NCBI GenBank assembly: GCA_018292915.2 | Contig: JACVVK020000491.1 | Location: forward strand, 48,501 to 112,500 | DNA length: 64,000 nucleotides | Reading direction: 5' to 3' | Origin: Batillaria attramentaria | Taxonomy: Eukaryota; Mollusca; Gastropoda; Batillariidae | Shown: one piece after another, positions 12,427 through 25,100 of the stretch | Position numbering within the stretch: the stretch's first letter is position 1 | How the letters are laid out: each line of letters begins with the position of its first letter | The notes under the pieces: model-generated | Databases searched by the model: none | Told to the model about the DNA's origin: nothing | What the model saw: the letters and a program-made list of their open reading frames with translations, nothing else | Position numbers and translations under genes: made by a program

Positions 12427-15400
12427 GAGATGGTACTGTTCAGCTTTGTCATTATTTTATGAGTGTTGGGTGGTACACTCAGCTTAGTGCCTCTGCTCTC
12501 TGTCCTACTGTTTATTGTTAAATGCACAACCAGTGACAGAAACCCTGTGTTTTAATGTAAGCATGGCTCAAAGGATGTGGAGGTGTGGTATCTGTGATTT
12601 CTCACCAGCATTTACAGTCGTTCATGTTTCAGAGGGTTATGGAAGAGTTGCTGACGCTGTGCCGTTACCCACCTGTGCCAGACGCTGTGTGCTCGATGCA
12701 CGTGGACCATGACGACGAGCATGTTCACATCTACTTTCAGAGCCCAACGTTCATGGTGAGTTTGGTTTGGCTTGTATGACATTGGTGATGTAGTTCACCA
12801 GCTTGTTTTTACTCTAAGTGTCTAGGTGACTTTATTTCTGTCCGGGCAAGGGGAATTCCAGTGGAGTTCAACTCATTCCAGATTCACTTGCAAAGAAATT
12901 GTGCGAACCCTGGCCTGGTCTGCGTCAAAGAAAGCGAAGGAAAACTAGTATGTTCCTGTGAAATAATAAAACTTCCACACTAGGGCTGTTTGTTTGTCTA
13001 CACACGGACAACAGGAAGTGCACGAACGGAAGTAATGCGGAAAAGCCGGATCTGTCTGTAGACATAGTGGCATGGTAGCACGCATTTGGACTGTACGCAC
13101 TGTTTCGAGTTACCGCAAAAGTCGTCCCCACACACAGCCATCCAGATAGCAGCAACCTTGGGATGAGTGTCTTGTTAATATTTTATTTTATTATTTTACT
13201 TTTATGTGCCAGGAGAGACCACTTATATGCCTTTCATTTATTGGCTTGGGGCTTCGTGTTGGGGCTTCCCCCATATGGGGGCTACCCCTGTGTTTCGCTC
13301 TTTTCAAAATTTCTGACTGGAGTAAAAGTATCGCTTCTGTCTGATGTTGTACAGGGCTACACACAAGTCACCTGCCACATGAAGTGCCGCATCACATTCC
13401 ACCCTCACTGCTGGAAACACTTCAAGACCACTGTCGCCGAGAAGGCCAGAGACAAGGTAAGCAAGTCATCAGATTATAAAAAAAAAAAAAAAAAAAAAAC
13501 TTACGGTGGTTAGTTTTTTGCAGTTGCTAAAATAGTGAAAAGGTGCCCCCAGTGCAGAACGTCGTTTCACGTTTTTATATTTTAGTCTCTGATGAATAGT
13601 GATGCAGCACCCAGGCATCAGACTTGTCTGCAGAAAGGTGATTTTCTATGAAGGATGACAACATTTCCATGGGGAGAATTTCAGACGTTTTGTTTTCCAG
13701 AGAAAAAAAGGGCTCAATCTTATTTTCAAATGGTCCAATTCATTCGTCAGTGAGCTTACATTCGCTAACAGCTGACCTTTCCCCAAGCTGATCAGATTCA
13801 GACAACAACAAACCCAACAGCATCCGCAACATCATCATCAACAGCAAAAGGAAACAACAGAAACCAAGACAAAACATGCTCTGCTTAACTGAATTTTCTG
13901 TAGTGTTACCACTGAATACTACTTTAGCCGCTCTGTGTCTACTACCCCTGCATACTGAATTTTCTGTAGTGTTACCACTGAATACTACTTTAGCCGCTCT
14001 ATGTCTACTACCCCTGCATACTGAATTTTCTGTAGTGTTACCACTGAATACTACTTTAGCCGCTCTATGTCTACTACCCCTGCATACTGAATTTTCTGTA
14101 GTGTTACCACTGAATACTACTTTAGCCGCTCTGTGTCTACTACCCCTGCATACTGAATTTTCTGTAGTGTTACCACTGAATACTACTTTAGCCGCTCTGT
14201 GTCTACTACCCCTGCATACTGAATTTTCTGTAGTGTTACCACTGAATACTACTTTAGCCGCTCTGTGTCTACTACCCCTGCATACTGAATTTTCTGTAGT
14301 GTTACCACTGAATACTACTTTAGCCGCTCTATGTCTACTACCCCTGCATACTGAATTTTCTGTAGTGTTACCACTGAATACTACTTTAGCCGCTCTGTGT
14401 CTACTACCCCTGCATACTGAATTTTCTGTAGTGTTACCACTGAATACTACTTTAGCCGCTCTGTGTCTACTACCCCTGCATACTGAATTTTCTGTAGTGT
14501 TACCACTGAATACTACTTTAGCCGCTCTGTGTCTACTACCCCTGCATACTGAATTTTCTGTAGTGTTACCACTGAATACTACTTTAGCCGCTCTGTGTCT
14601 ACTACCCCTGCTTAACTGAATTTTCTGTAGTGTTACCACTGAATACTACTTTAGCCGCTCTGTGTCTACTACCCCTGCATACTGAATTTTCTGTAGTGTT
14701 ACCACTGAATACTACTTTAGCCGCTCTGTGTCTACTACCCCTGCATACTGAATTTAGAAACAAGAAAAATAAGGAACAATGTAATGGCGTCAAACAGTCA
14801 ATGAGAAAGGTCAACACTGTGTATTTAGTGGTCAGACGTAATGAAAGGGGGTTAATGGGAAAACGTGTGTCTGTCCGCACAGGATTTACTGAACCTGCCC
14901 TGCCCCACACCCGACTGTGGCTCGGCGATCTATCGCATCTTCCTCTGTCGCACTGGGTCCAAGATGGACAACAAGGAGGTGAGTTCAACATGACACTCAA
15001 CTTTAGTTTTTTCTTCTTTTTTCCTTACTCTTTTTTTGTTTTTGTTTTAAAACTTAGTAGTTGGAGGTGAACCTGTTAGATTACAAGATGTATGTTATGT
15101 TGAGTATTTCTGCCCTCTTGAGCTTTTTTTTTTTTTTTTTTTTTGCTGCCCCAACTCTTTGCTGGCTCCAGTGGTGTTCCTCCCTGATAATGGGTGAAAT
15201 CCACGGAGGGCTCGGAAGTTGGGGCAATTTTTTATCATGCATGATGATGGAGATGAGGATGATAATAAGATGATGCTATGGAGGTCCGTGTGGTTTGGGA
15301 CTGCGGGACAGGGCCGAATTCCACGCTTCCTGTCATAAATATCCCGGCATTAACCAGGCCTGGGAACTACGGCACCTGCGGTGCCGGCCGTGTAATCATC

Positions 15401-17434
15401 CACATCATAAGACGTGTCATACCAAGGGAAGCACCCCCAAAGTCGCACCCGTGAAGTGGGTGAATCTCGGCTGTGTTGCAACAGCCTCCCCATTGGGCCC
15501 ATAGCACACCCGCTCTGGGTAGGAGCCGACCTAGGTAGGAAAAATCCCGCTTGCCTCGGCTGGGACCCGAACTCGGGTCTCCCGGTCCATGATCCGAAGT
15601 GCTAACGACTACACTACGGGGGCCGGTCCTCTTGAGCTTCTTGGGTAGTTAACACTACGGTCAAATGGTAAGACCAGCGTCACGTGGGAGTGTTTTTAGA
15701 ATGTACGAATGGCGAACATGATGTTTATCCATGTTTCTCGTGTGACTTGCGGCTACAACGTGCCTCTGACCTAATTTTGCAGGAGCATGTTTTGAGCTGT
15801 TCTCCATGTTTGTTCGAACAGAAACGTCTCCCATGTGTCTAAAGGGTGTAAGTGCTGACGCCCATGTCGCAGACACAAATGGCAGTAGAACTTTCATAGC
15901 ACAGCCCACATTGAGTTTACGAATGAGCCTTTCTTTTCGCACAGCTCATTAGGGCTGTCTCATAACCAAGACTGTTTTGTTTGAGTGGGCTAATGTTACC
16001 GTGTTTATACTCAATGATCATACTGAGCTGTTTTTGTGGTTTCTATCATCACACCACTGAGACACCTGGCCTGGTGGTATTGCAGTGTGTTTAGCTAGGA
16101 TAAACGCATTTAAACAGGCGTATAAGAAAGGGAGATAAACCTGTTCATCCTAGCAGAGCGCACTGCATGATTGCCAGGCCTGGACGGTGCCAGCGCATGT
16201 AATGCTGGTACTGAGCCAGCAGACGTACTGAGTGCTCCAGTAGTGTAACAACAGTTGTTTGACCGCTTGTGCAAAGTGTAAACGACAATGTATTGCATTA
16301 AGAACTGTACTAATCATCACGAGTATTTCAAGTGCACAGGAACACTCACGAGCGAAACTGTTCCAAAGCATAAGTTGGTTTCGCAAAGGTGGAATTAGCC
16401 CGCTCAAATGTTATGTGTTAGTTTGGTCACAAGAACTTTATAGGCTTTTGTGTGAGATTGCAATGGTTTGCAGAAGGTACAAAGAACAAGTTAGATTTGT
16501 AGAATTGCAGTCTGCAGTCCATTTTCATACACAACAAATCTGGCATTGGGAAAGTGACCTCAACTCGCATGATTTCCTCTACACAGCTCATCTCATCCGT
16601 GAAGCCCGTGAAGGAGGCCGCCGGCGACCACAAGGCAAAGAGAATGCGCATGAGTAACCCGGACAGGATCGCCAAAAAGCTGGAACGCAAAGAGCTGCGG
16701 CACCAGAAACGGCGAGAGGCCCTGGAGGCCCGGTTACTGGCGGCACAAAAAGAAAAGGAGAAAGAGGCCCTGGTGGAAAACATTCATCTGACACCAGACC
16801 AGGAAGAGCACTATCAAGGTATGTGTTTGGGGTGGGTGGGTGGGGGGAGGGGCAGGGGAGGAGGGATGAGTTTTGGTAGCAGTGGTGCCTTCCCTGCTGG
16901 CTGCCTTTTTGTAGCAGGGCTAATTGTGTGCTGAGCTTGATTTTTTTTTTGGGGGGGGGGGGGGGAGGGGCCTTGAAAGCATTAACGCCATTGTGGAAAT
17001 CTGACAAATCGGTGGAACCATTCAACATGTAACTGTTGTATATTTTTTCTTGCAAGTGTGTAATTAGTATAATTTTTGTGTGTTGGGGGGGGGGGGGCAA
17101 CAAATTCCCTTGGTCTGTGTGTGCTTTGGTCTTTTTGTCTTCTTGAAGAATGTATTGCTGTATTTGGTCAAGCTTCTCGCAGAGCAGTATTGAAAACATG
17201 GTTGTGCTAGTTCACTGTTCAGGGTGAAACTGTTGCACACCTGAGAGCTGAAAGAGAATAAGGATTTTTTTTGTTTGTCTCTGCAGATGCACTTGCCATC
17301 CCGTCAGATGCCTTGACGAAACTTGATAGGGAAAAAGATGATGAGGGTGTCAAGTATCATGTAAGTCCTTTTCTCTCTTCTCACACAGTAAAATGTATGG
17401 TTACACATTCAGTTTTGTGGTCTGCCTGCCTGCC

Positions 17435-17468
<34 letters not shown>

Positions 17469-17481
17469 ACAGACACTCACA

Positions 17482-17554
<73 letters not shown>

Positions 17555-19088
17555 ACACACATCTTTCTATGAACAGTGTAAGCAAACACCATGTCCAACA
17601 TCATTTGGATTTTAGACATCAGTGCATCAGAAAAACTCTTCTGGAGTTTTCCTACAAAGAAGATAATCTCACATTTTATTGCAGAAACTTCACCGTTAAT
17701 TTTTGTTTCTGTCTGTGCAGGGTTTCACGAAGCCGAAGAAAGAGAAAAAGAAAAAGGAGAAAGTAAAACATGTGCTGAACGTGGAGGTCAACTTCTCCGA
17801 CAACAGGGAGGCAACTCTGTTAGGGGAGGAGGACGCCGACGTCGACGAGAAAGACAAGAACAACAAAACGTTGTGAGTGTTCGAAATAGCTGTGCGCACA
17901 TCAAACTGGAGAAAATTCTTTTGCTAATGTGTGGAATCTGTGGTGTTGATAGTGTGCTCTGTCTCCAGTGATAATGCACCAGGCCTGTGGTCTGGTCTTG
18001 GGGAGGGGCAGGACAGGTCTTGCGCCACTAGGCTGGCTTCTGTTTATAGCTGAGCTGCGGCGATTGCAGGACAAGAAAAGTAGATTGGGATTTCCTAACT
18101 TCGGGTTCTTCAGTGTTAGAGGCCACACAGTAATAAAAATGGCCACAGTATCCAAATGGAGTACCACTTCATTTGTATACAGAGGTAAAGATTATGAAGT
18201 GGCAGAATTCTCCTCACCACTATCAGCTTGCATCTGGTTAGTTTTTATTCCTAATCTTTTTTGGCCATGAAATATTTCATCAAGATAGTCCAAGTTCTTT
18301 CCATGAAAGTGCAGATCAATATTAGATTTTTTTATATTTTCAGCCCCACAAGAAGTAAAAAAATTCAAAATTCCAGAACTTAAATAGCTGGGCTGACCCT
18401 TCGCACCGTGTAATTAAAACGTGTTGCTGTGATTCATGTGAAAGTGCATGTTGGGCTGTGTTTGTGCCGCTTTGAGCTTTGAGAAATTGAGCAAAGCGCC
18501 TGTGTGCTAACCCTAATTTTTATCATGGTACATTTTGTAACTTATAAACCTTTAAAGTTTTACTCGCAGGAGTGCCAGAGTGGCTGGACCGAATTCCTTC
18601 GAAGTTCCACATCATCTCAAGCCCCAGATGCAGAGTCTGGCCAGCATCGTCGCACAGAGCAGCCGTCAGTCCGACAGCACCATCACGGAAAACCTGTTTG
18701 AGTAAGTTGTTCCAGTGTGCCGTAAATGTTGCCCGCCACCAGCATGGGAGTGGTGTTGATGGTGGGGTGCCTGTGGTTATGTTCAGAGTCACTGGTATTT
18801 AGTTATTTAGGGCTTAATGCTGTGCAAGCAACAAAGACTATTTCGGGGCTGAGTCACTGGTAAGCAGAGAACACGGAACACAGTCTCCTTTTACTGAGAA
18901 TATGCACAGTGGGTGAAGCAACGGTGTTTTGTAAGTTTTGTTTCGTTCCGTTCCGTTCTGTTTGGTTTATCTTTTGGGGAAATTTGGGTTTCTCCTCTAG
19001 GTTAGAGTTTATTGCCGCACTGCAGTCCCCCCCCCCCCCCCCCCAAACACACACACACACCCCTCACACACCCCTCCCCCCCATCCTC

Positions 19089-19142
<54 letters not shown>

Positions 19143-22100
19143 TCCCCTCACACACCCCTCCCCCCCCCCCCCTCCACACACACACACACACACACACACC
19201 ATTAACTGTTTTGGAGACGAGTCTGGAGGATCCAGAACTGCACAACATATGACATGGTTTAAATTGTTCATCAATCATTCAAGTTAGTTTTGTTACTTTT
19301 GCTGTTTTTGATTGCTCTTTCAGTCTTTCCTGCTACAGCGTAACATGTAGGTAATGTTTAGGTTTGGCCTGTGTTGGGCTGTCAAAAAATTATTTTTCTC
19401 TTTTTTTTGTTTCTGTTCTCTAACAGGTTTTTCAGTGGCATCTTGTCAGAACACGGACCTCTTAGTCTCAAAGGACTAGTAATGCTGCGAGAGCTGTCCG
19501 AACTGCCGGACGAGGCCAAACAGACTATCACTAGGGCCGGAGGGCCGGAGAAGTTTTTCCGCCAGTCATTGAAGTTTGTGGTGATAGGAGACATTGTGGC
19601 CAACATTAAGGACACCAAGATGGCGCACGCCCTTTCCAGACAGGGTGACGCCCCCAACGGACATTCTGTGGAAGGCAGTGATAGACAGGGCAGTGTAGCT
19701 AGACCTGTGTTAGGGGCTACGGCGGATAGGACACAACCTAATGGTGCATTCACAGCCCCGAGTTCTTCTCCAAGTCCGTTGTCTATGATGAGCTACAGTA
19801 GAGTGGTGACCCCAAGCCTTGTGTCTCTTTCTGAGAACAATCATGACGGCAGGCTTTCATGGACATCAGGTGGTGCAGAGAGCATGACTATGGCACAAGA
19901 AAGCTTGAGTTTCGAGAATTTTGGTGTTGAGGATATTGACACGGGTGTGCCGAGTAAACGTTCTTGGTCGGACGTTGACGTGACTGGTGAACAGAAAACT
20001 TTGGCCGGCCGGCTGAACCCGGCTGCCCCAGAATTCCAGCCAGGAAATGACCGCAGATCACCGGCGAGCATCGCCAACTCTACCGACAGACTGCAGGCCG
20101 GCCCGACACTTGACAATGACCGTTTGTTTCTCGGCAGTAAGCGTGTGACTCTTGCCAATAACAGTGCGACTTACGATGATGGGGACCAAGGCATGTACTC
20201 GTCATCAGGGGCAAGGCCGAAGGATAAACGGCCTCAGAGCTACGACGCGTTAGACACTTTTGTACAGACTTTCATAGACGGTGACTATGCACAACAGACT
20301 GCCATTGACAGCTTAGACGATATAGACGACTTAAACTTGCCTGTGCAGACTTCAGCAGATGACCCGTTAAGTGTGCATGACATGGATGCCTTAGATGATG
20401 CGAATGTTTTACCTCCCAGTAACCCAAGCGAGGCTGGCTTGGCAGAAAGTGTGTTGACCGGATTGAACAGTGCTCAGGTGGCTCAGGCAGGGGAGCAAGA
20501 CGTGACCTTGAGCCGCCGGAGTTCGAAATCGGACCTCTCGCAGACAAGCGAAATTTCGATGGGCGGGCTGTTCAGGACATCCTCCCCCAGTTCATCGGTC
20601 TCCTCCGTCAAAATAGGCTCTTCGCGGGACATGTCCTCGCCCCACCTGTCGCGGGACGGGTCATCACCGCTGGTGGCACGTGACGTAGCTTCACCACTCA
20701 TCTCCCACAGCAACTCGATACCGCATGCTGGTCATCGCAGCTCTTCTTCGTCGTCTGCGTACGACATTCCAACTCCGCACATGCCTCTGGACTCTGTTGC
20801 CGGTGACACCAACTTTTCTCACTCAGCTGTGGTGGGTGCAGAGACGTCCGAGTTGGGATTTGGAGAAAACTTTGCGGCCAACTTTGACAAAACTGCCAGT
20901 CACACTCTGCCTGAGTCCCCGGTCCCCCCTTCCCTGTCTGACTCCCCCACTCCGCAGTCTCCAACTTATAACATTGGTGCTGAGGTGTCTAACTTCAACC
21001 CTTTCTCTGGATTCAGATACCTGATTGGTCATAACACTGACCAGCATGTTTCAGTGTCTGCCGGAAGTGTCCGCAGCACTGTTCGCACGAAGGATGTGTT
21101 TAGGTCGGAGCCTGAGCCGGACTCTAGTATGGCTGACATGCATTCAGCCCCGAACGCACCAAAGCCTTTGAAACCTCTGGCACCTATATCAGCGGTTAAA
21201 AATTTACAGTCTTCATCTTCAAATTCGTCTTTGCCTTTAGCTCAGCCGTCTTTGTCTATGTCTTTTCCATTGACTTCGTCATCTGACACTTGGGCGTTGG
21301 CGCCCTCGTCTTCGTCACCATTCGCACCGTCTGTCCCGCTTGCCTCGGAGGTGTGGTCCGACGACAGTTTCCCGTCGTCAGTGCGTCCGGACGAGGACCT
21401 CTCCGACTGCGTGAACCCCGTGTCATTCCCCGTGTCGTCCCAGGCCACGACCAGCAGACTGTTCCCTACTCCTGCTGCTGAGTCTGCTTTGCCACCTCCC
21501 ATCCCCCTGCCGAGTTTTTCCAGCTACGGCAGGTGGTCAGACGCCGCTAACAATGGCTGGAACACCGCTGCAGCTACCGGAGCTGGGGTTGTGGACTGCG
21601 GGAAACAGTTTGCTGAAGCTGCAACGCAGGCAGAGGTTGAAGCGCGCTCAGTTGCCGTCAACACGGACTTGGACGTGGAGGCGTTGTTGAGGGGGAAGAG
21701 GCAAGCTGATGAGGAAAATGTACATCTCGTGCAACAGCTGCAGCTGATAGCAGAAGAGCAGCGCCGTCTCCAGGTCAGTACCTGTCATGCTCCAAGTGTT
21801 CCTTTGTGAGAGATGCATGAATGACGTCTGTAGTGCTGCCAACCATCCAAATTTTTTTTTGTATGATTGCCGCTATAAGGCAATTTCTGTAATGTAACTG
21901 TGAGGGAGACAGCCCCCCCCCCCCCCCCCCAACCACTAAAAATCTATTCCCATTGAGCTTGATCCATGTTTGATCCATGTTTTGGATGTACGCTTTACGC
22001 ATGCGCAGAGTGTAACTTTGAGTTTTGAAAATTGGTGGCAGAAAGTAGAAGGCGACAATTTTCTCGGGAAAAGCAAGGTTTTCAAGAAAACACTCCTCCC

Positions 22101-25100
22101 CATTTATGATGAGCTGTTTACCTACATAGACAGCTCAAGGCAAGGGGAGTGCTACACATACTCGCAGGGTTTGCTGATGCAAATAATAACATGTTCTCCC
22201 AGAGAGCGGCCGATTTTGCTGTATGTGAGTGATGTCTTTATGATAGCACTGTCATATGGTCTTGTCATAACAGCAATAGGATGGGACAGCACCCCCTTGG
22301 AAGTTTTGGAGTTTCTTGGTTAGCAGGTGTCTGAGACTTAACACTGAAATACTTCACAATTGCGTGATTTTGTTGTTGTTGCTACTCTTTGGAACTTTTA
22401 GAGTTAATTCCAGTTGTATGTTTTGTGAGGGGGTTTGCATGTAGCGTGTGTGTGTGTGTGGGGGGGGGGGGGTGTTATGCCTAGCTTGTGCGTGCTCATT
22501 CAAAGCCAGATCTCAAGATACTAGTGTTTGCTCACTGCACAGCTTGGATACATAAGGGGTTGTATTGTAGTCTTTAAAATTGTGCCTGATTTTTTTGTTT
22601 TTTTTGTTTTTTGTAACAGATGTCGTTGCAGCATATCCAGACAGAGAAGACATCACTGGATAGACAGGTTGAGGAAGTCAGACAGGAGAGAAACAAAGCT
22701 GTGCAGCAAATGAACAACCTGGAAATCAGCTTGCAACAGTACGAGTTGTTATTTGTTTTGATTTTTCCATGTCAGGCTTTCAATTTGACATGATGTGGTT
22801 TTTAGAGTGGCTGGGTCCTGACTGGTAGTAAAAATGACCGCCACCCCTGAATTGCCGGTAGCATGGAGCAAAGTTGAGATGCCGGTTTCCTCTCTGACCG
22901 TTGTGTTTTCGGGTATGCGGGTATGCATAACTTGCAGGGATGTCACTGGTGCCCGGACACAGGACTATGACCGATAGACTTGGCCAAATGTCCGATGAAA
23001 AAACTGTCCAGCAGGACAGAAGTCCGATTGTTTATTTCAAGAGGAGTCATATGTCCGATTGTGTTTCTGTTGATCGCGGACAAACTAGTGAAATTTTTCC
23101 GAGTGAGGGCTGCCACCTTGCGCTACTCGGGGAGCTTGCTCGCTTGCGCAGAGAATATTTTTAGTTACACGCACGTAAAGCGAGTAACGTGTGGTATTCT
23201 CTAAAAGAAGCCCTCTGATTGGCAAAGAGTTTAACCCTGACCTGTGTTTACGTGGTTCCTGTTTTACAATGCTTTATTGTCGCGCGCCAGAATGTCCTAT
23301 TGTTTCGTTCCAATTCAGGACAAATGTCCCATTCATCTGCCACCTTCCAGGACATTTGTCCTATAGGTTTCAAGCTCCAGTGACATCCCTGACTTACAGG
23401 CCATTGTTGTGGACCAGTAGGATGTTTTTAGTGGTCCTGACTTTATGATCCAACACAGCCATATATCATTTATCATGCTTTTTTTTTTGGTATGCACTTG
23501 TAGTCATTTTCCCTGGTTCATCAGGTTTGCCTGTCTGTTGGCTGTTGCCATTTTAATCGAGATTTAAAGGCCGTTCTACACGTGACAAGCGGCAAGTTGC
23601 CACCCTTCGACTTTCCCCCCACAAGTTTGTCTGCCGCAACGCCGCTGCTTCTACACGCGGAAACCTCCGCACCACAAGTCGGCTGATTGACCTTTCGTGT
23701 GACCCTTTCAACCCCATATTTGGAAGGGGCCTCTCGCGATTTCGCCCGGCCATGGTCGCGAGTGAATCCGAGTCAGACTCAGCTGAACATGTGCATGAAA
23801 GTTCGGAGGAGGAATTAACTTTTGAAGCAGCTGCAGTTATTTTGCTGCAGAACAGGAAAAAACAGTGGATGTGGGCGAGAAAGTGGATCTTGCAGCGAGA
23901 TTCGCTTGGCGCATACGGAGGTCTTTTGACGCCATTTTGTTTATTTTTGGCCGCGCTACCACTACGCGGCGTGCGATTGGCCGTCCTGGCGGGGCTCCCA
24001 GGGTGCCTCGCGCGCACTTGCGAGGCGCAAGCCGAGAAAATAGAAAGCCGTTCTATCCGAAACTTGCCGCGGCAAGCCGTAGGCTGCAAGACTGTACATC
24101 TTGCTTGTACATTTGCCGTCGACTTGCGGGGGCCGCAAACCCGCTTTTGCCTTGCAAACTTGCCACGTGTAGAACGGCCCTAAAATGCAGGTACATGTAC
24201 TGTGCTTTGTTGCCAGTTGCTTATCACATTTTGTTCACTTCCACTTTCAGGGAAAAGAGAAACTTTCTTGAAAGAGAGGCTCGACTGGAGGAAGACATGA
24301 AGTCCCTCAAAGAGCAGAAGTGAGTACTGCTTATTTTGTGTCTTTTCGTGTGTGTGCGAATCCGAAATAGGGTCGTTCGAGAATCGTTGAGATTGATTTC
24401 ACCATCGCCTGTGTCCTTGTCAAACTTTATTTGCCGTATGATCTTGATAATTTTCGCTTTCACAAGCCGAACGGTAGGGTGTTAGACTTCCAATGCTTGG
24501 GTCTTGAGTTCGAATCCCGGTCGGGGCCAAATATTTGTGCTGGCTTTTTCATCGTTGCCCCGTCTTTGATATCACCCACACGTGGTGGAAAAGGACGTTA
24601 AACTCCTGAACACCCACCCACCCACCCCTACTCGCTTTCACAAGGCACGCAAGGAGGGCGATGATATATATACTGGTTTCTGGTTACTGCAACAAGCATC
24701 AAAATATGGAACCACAATTTTTCATTTAAGATGATGAAATGTCTGCGGGTAAATTTTGCGCTAAGGGGATAACGTGGTATTCCCAGTTTTAAATGGCACA
24801 GTATCGTTAGTTAGCTGATATATTTTCAGCGTGTTGGCCTCAGGTAGTCCTCCATATTGCCGGTTTTGAGTATGCCTCCTGCATCCAACCCAATTCTTAC
24901 TGGGTTTTTTTTTTTTTTCTTCCTCCATTGGGCAATACTGCGGTTGCCGATTCTCATTATAGTGCGTGAACGTGCGCGGTTTTGGACCGAGACTGGGCTT
25001 GATAGACTCGGCATGTGGGCTGCTCGAGTCACACACGATGCCGCACTACCACTGCGTTGCGATCGGCTGCCAAAATGGCTCGAGAAAATCAGATAAGCTG

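Larger units (their letters stand above)
4708..12632 (+). other. 8-kb repeat-rich intron of the E3 gene
   Basis: No exon recognised. It holds poly-A, poly-C (5181-5200) and poly-G (5281-5304) tracts, a short imperfect duplication at 5445-5580, the ACCGGT-rich element at about 6190-6545, the decayed ~200-bp array (7030-8030), CT-rich repeats (8500-8755), TG tracts (9467, 10657, 12373) and the 91-bp array with its SINE insertion (11165-12030). A 60-bp block at 9278-9345 recurs at 9921-9983. Confidence 0.6.

Noticed and set aside
13740..14639. 299-codon frame with perfect 22-residue repeats
   Set aside because: It is antisense to the E3 gene, lies in an intron and follows the 66-bp satellite; both strands are open because of the repeat length.
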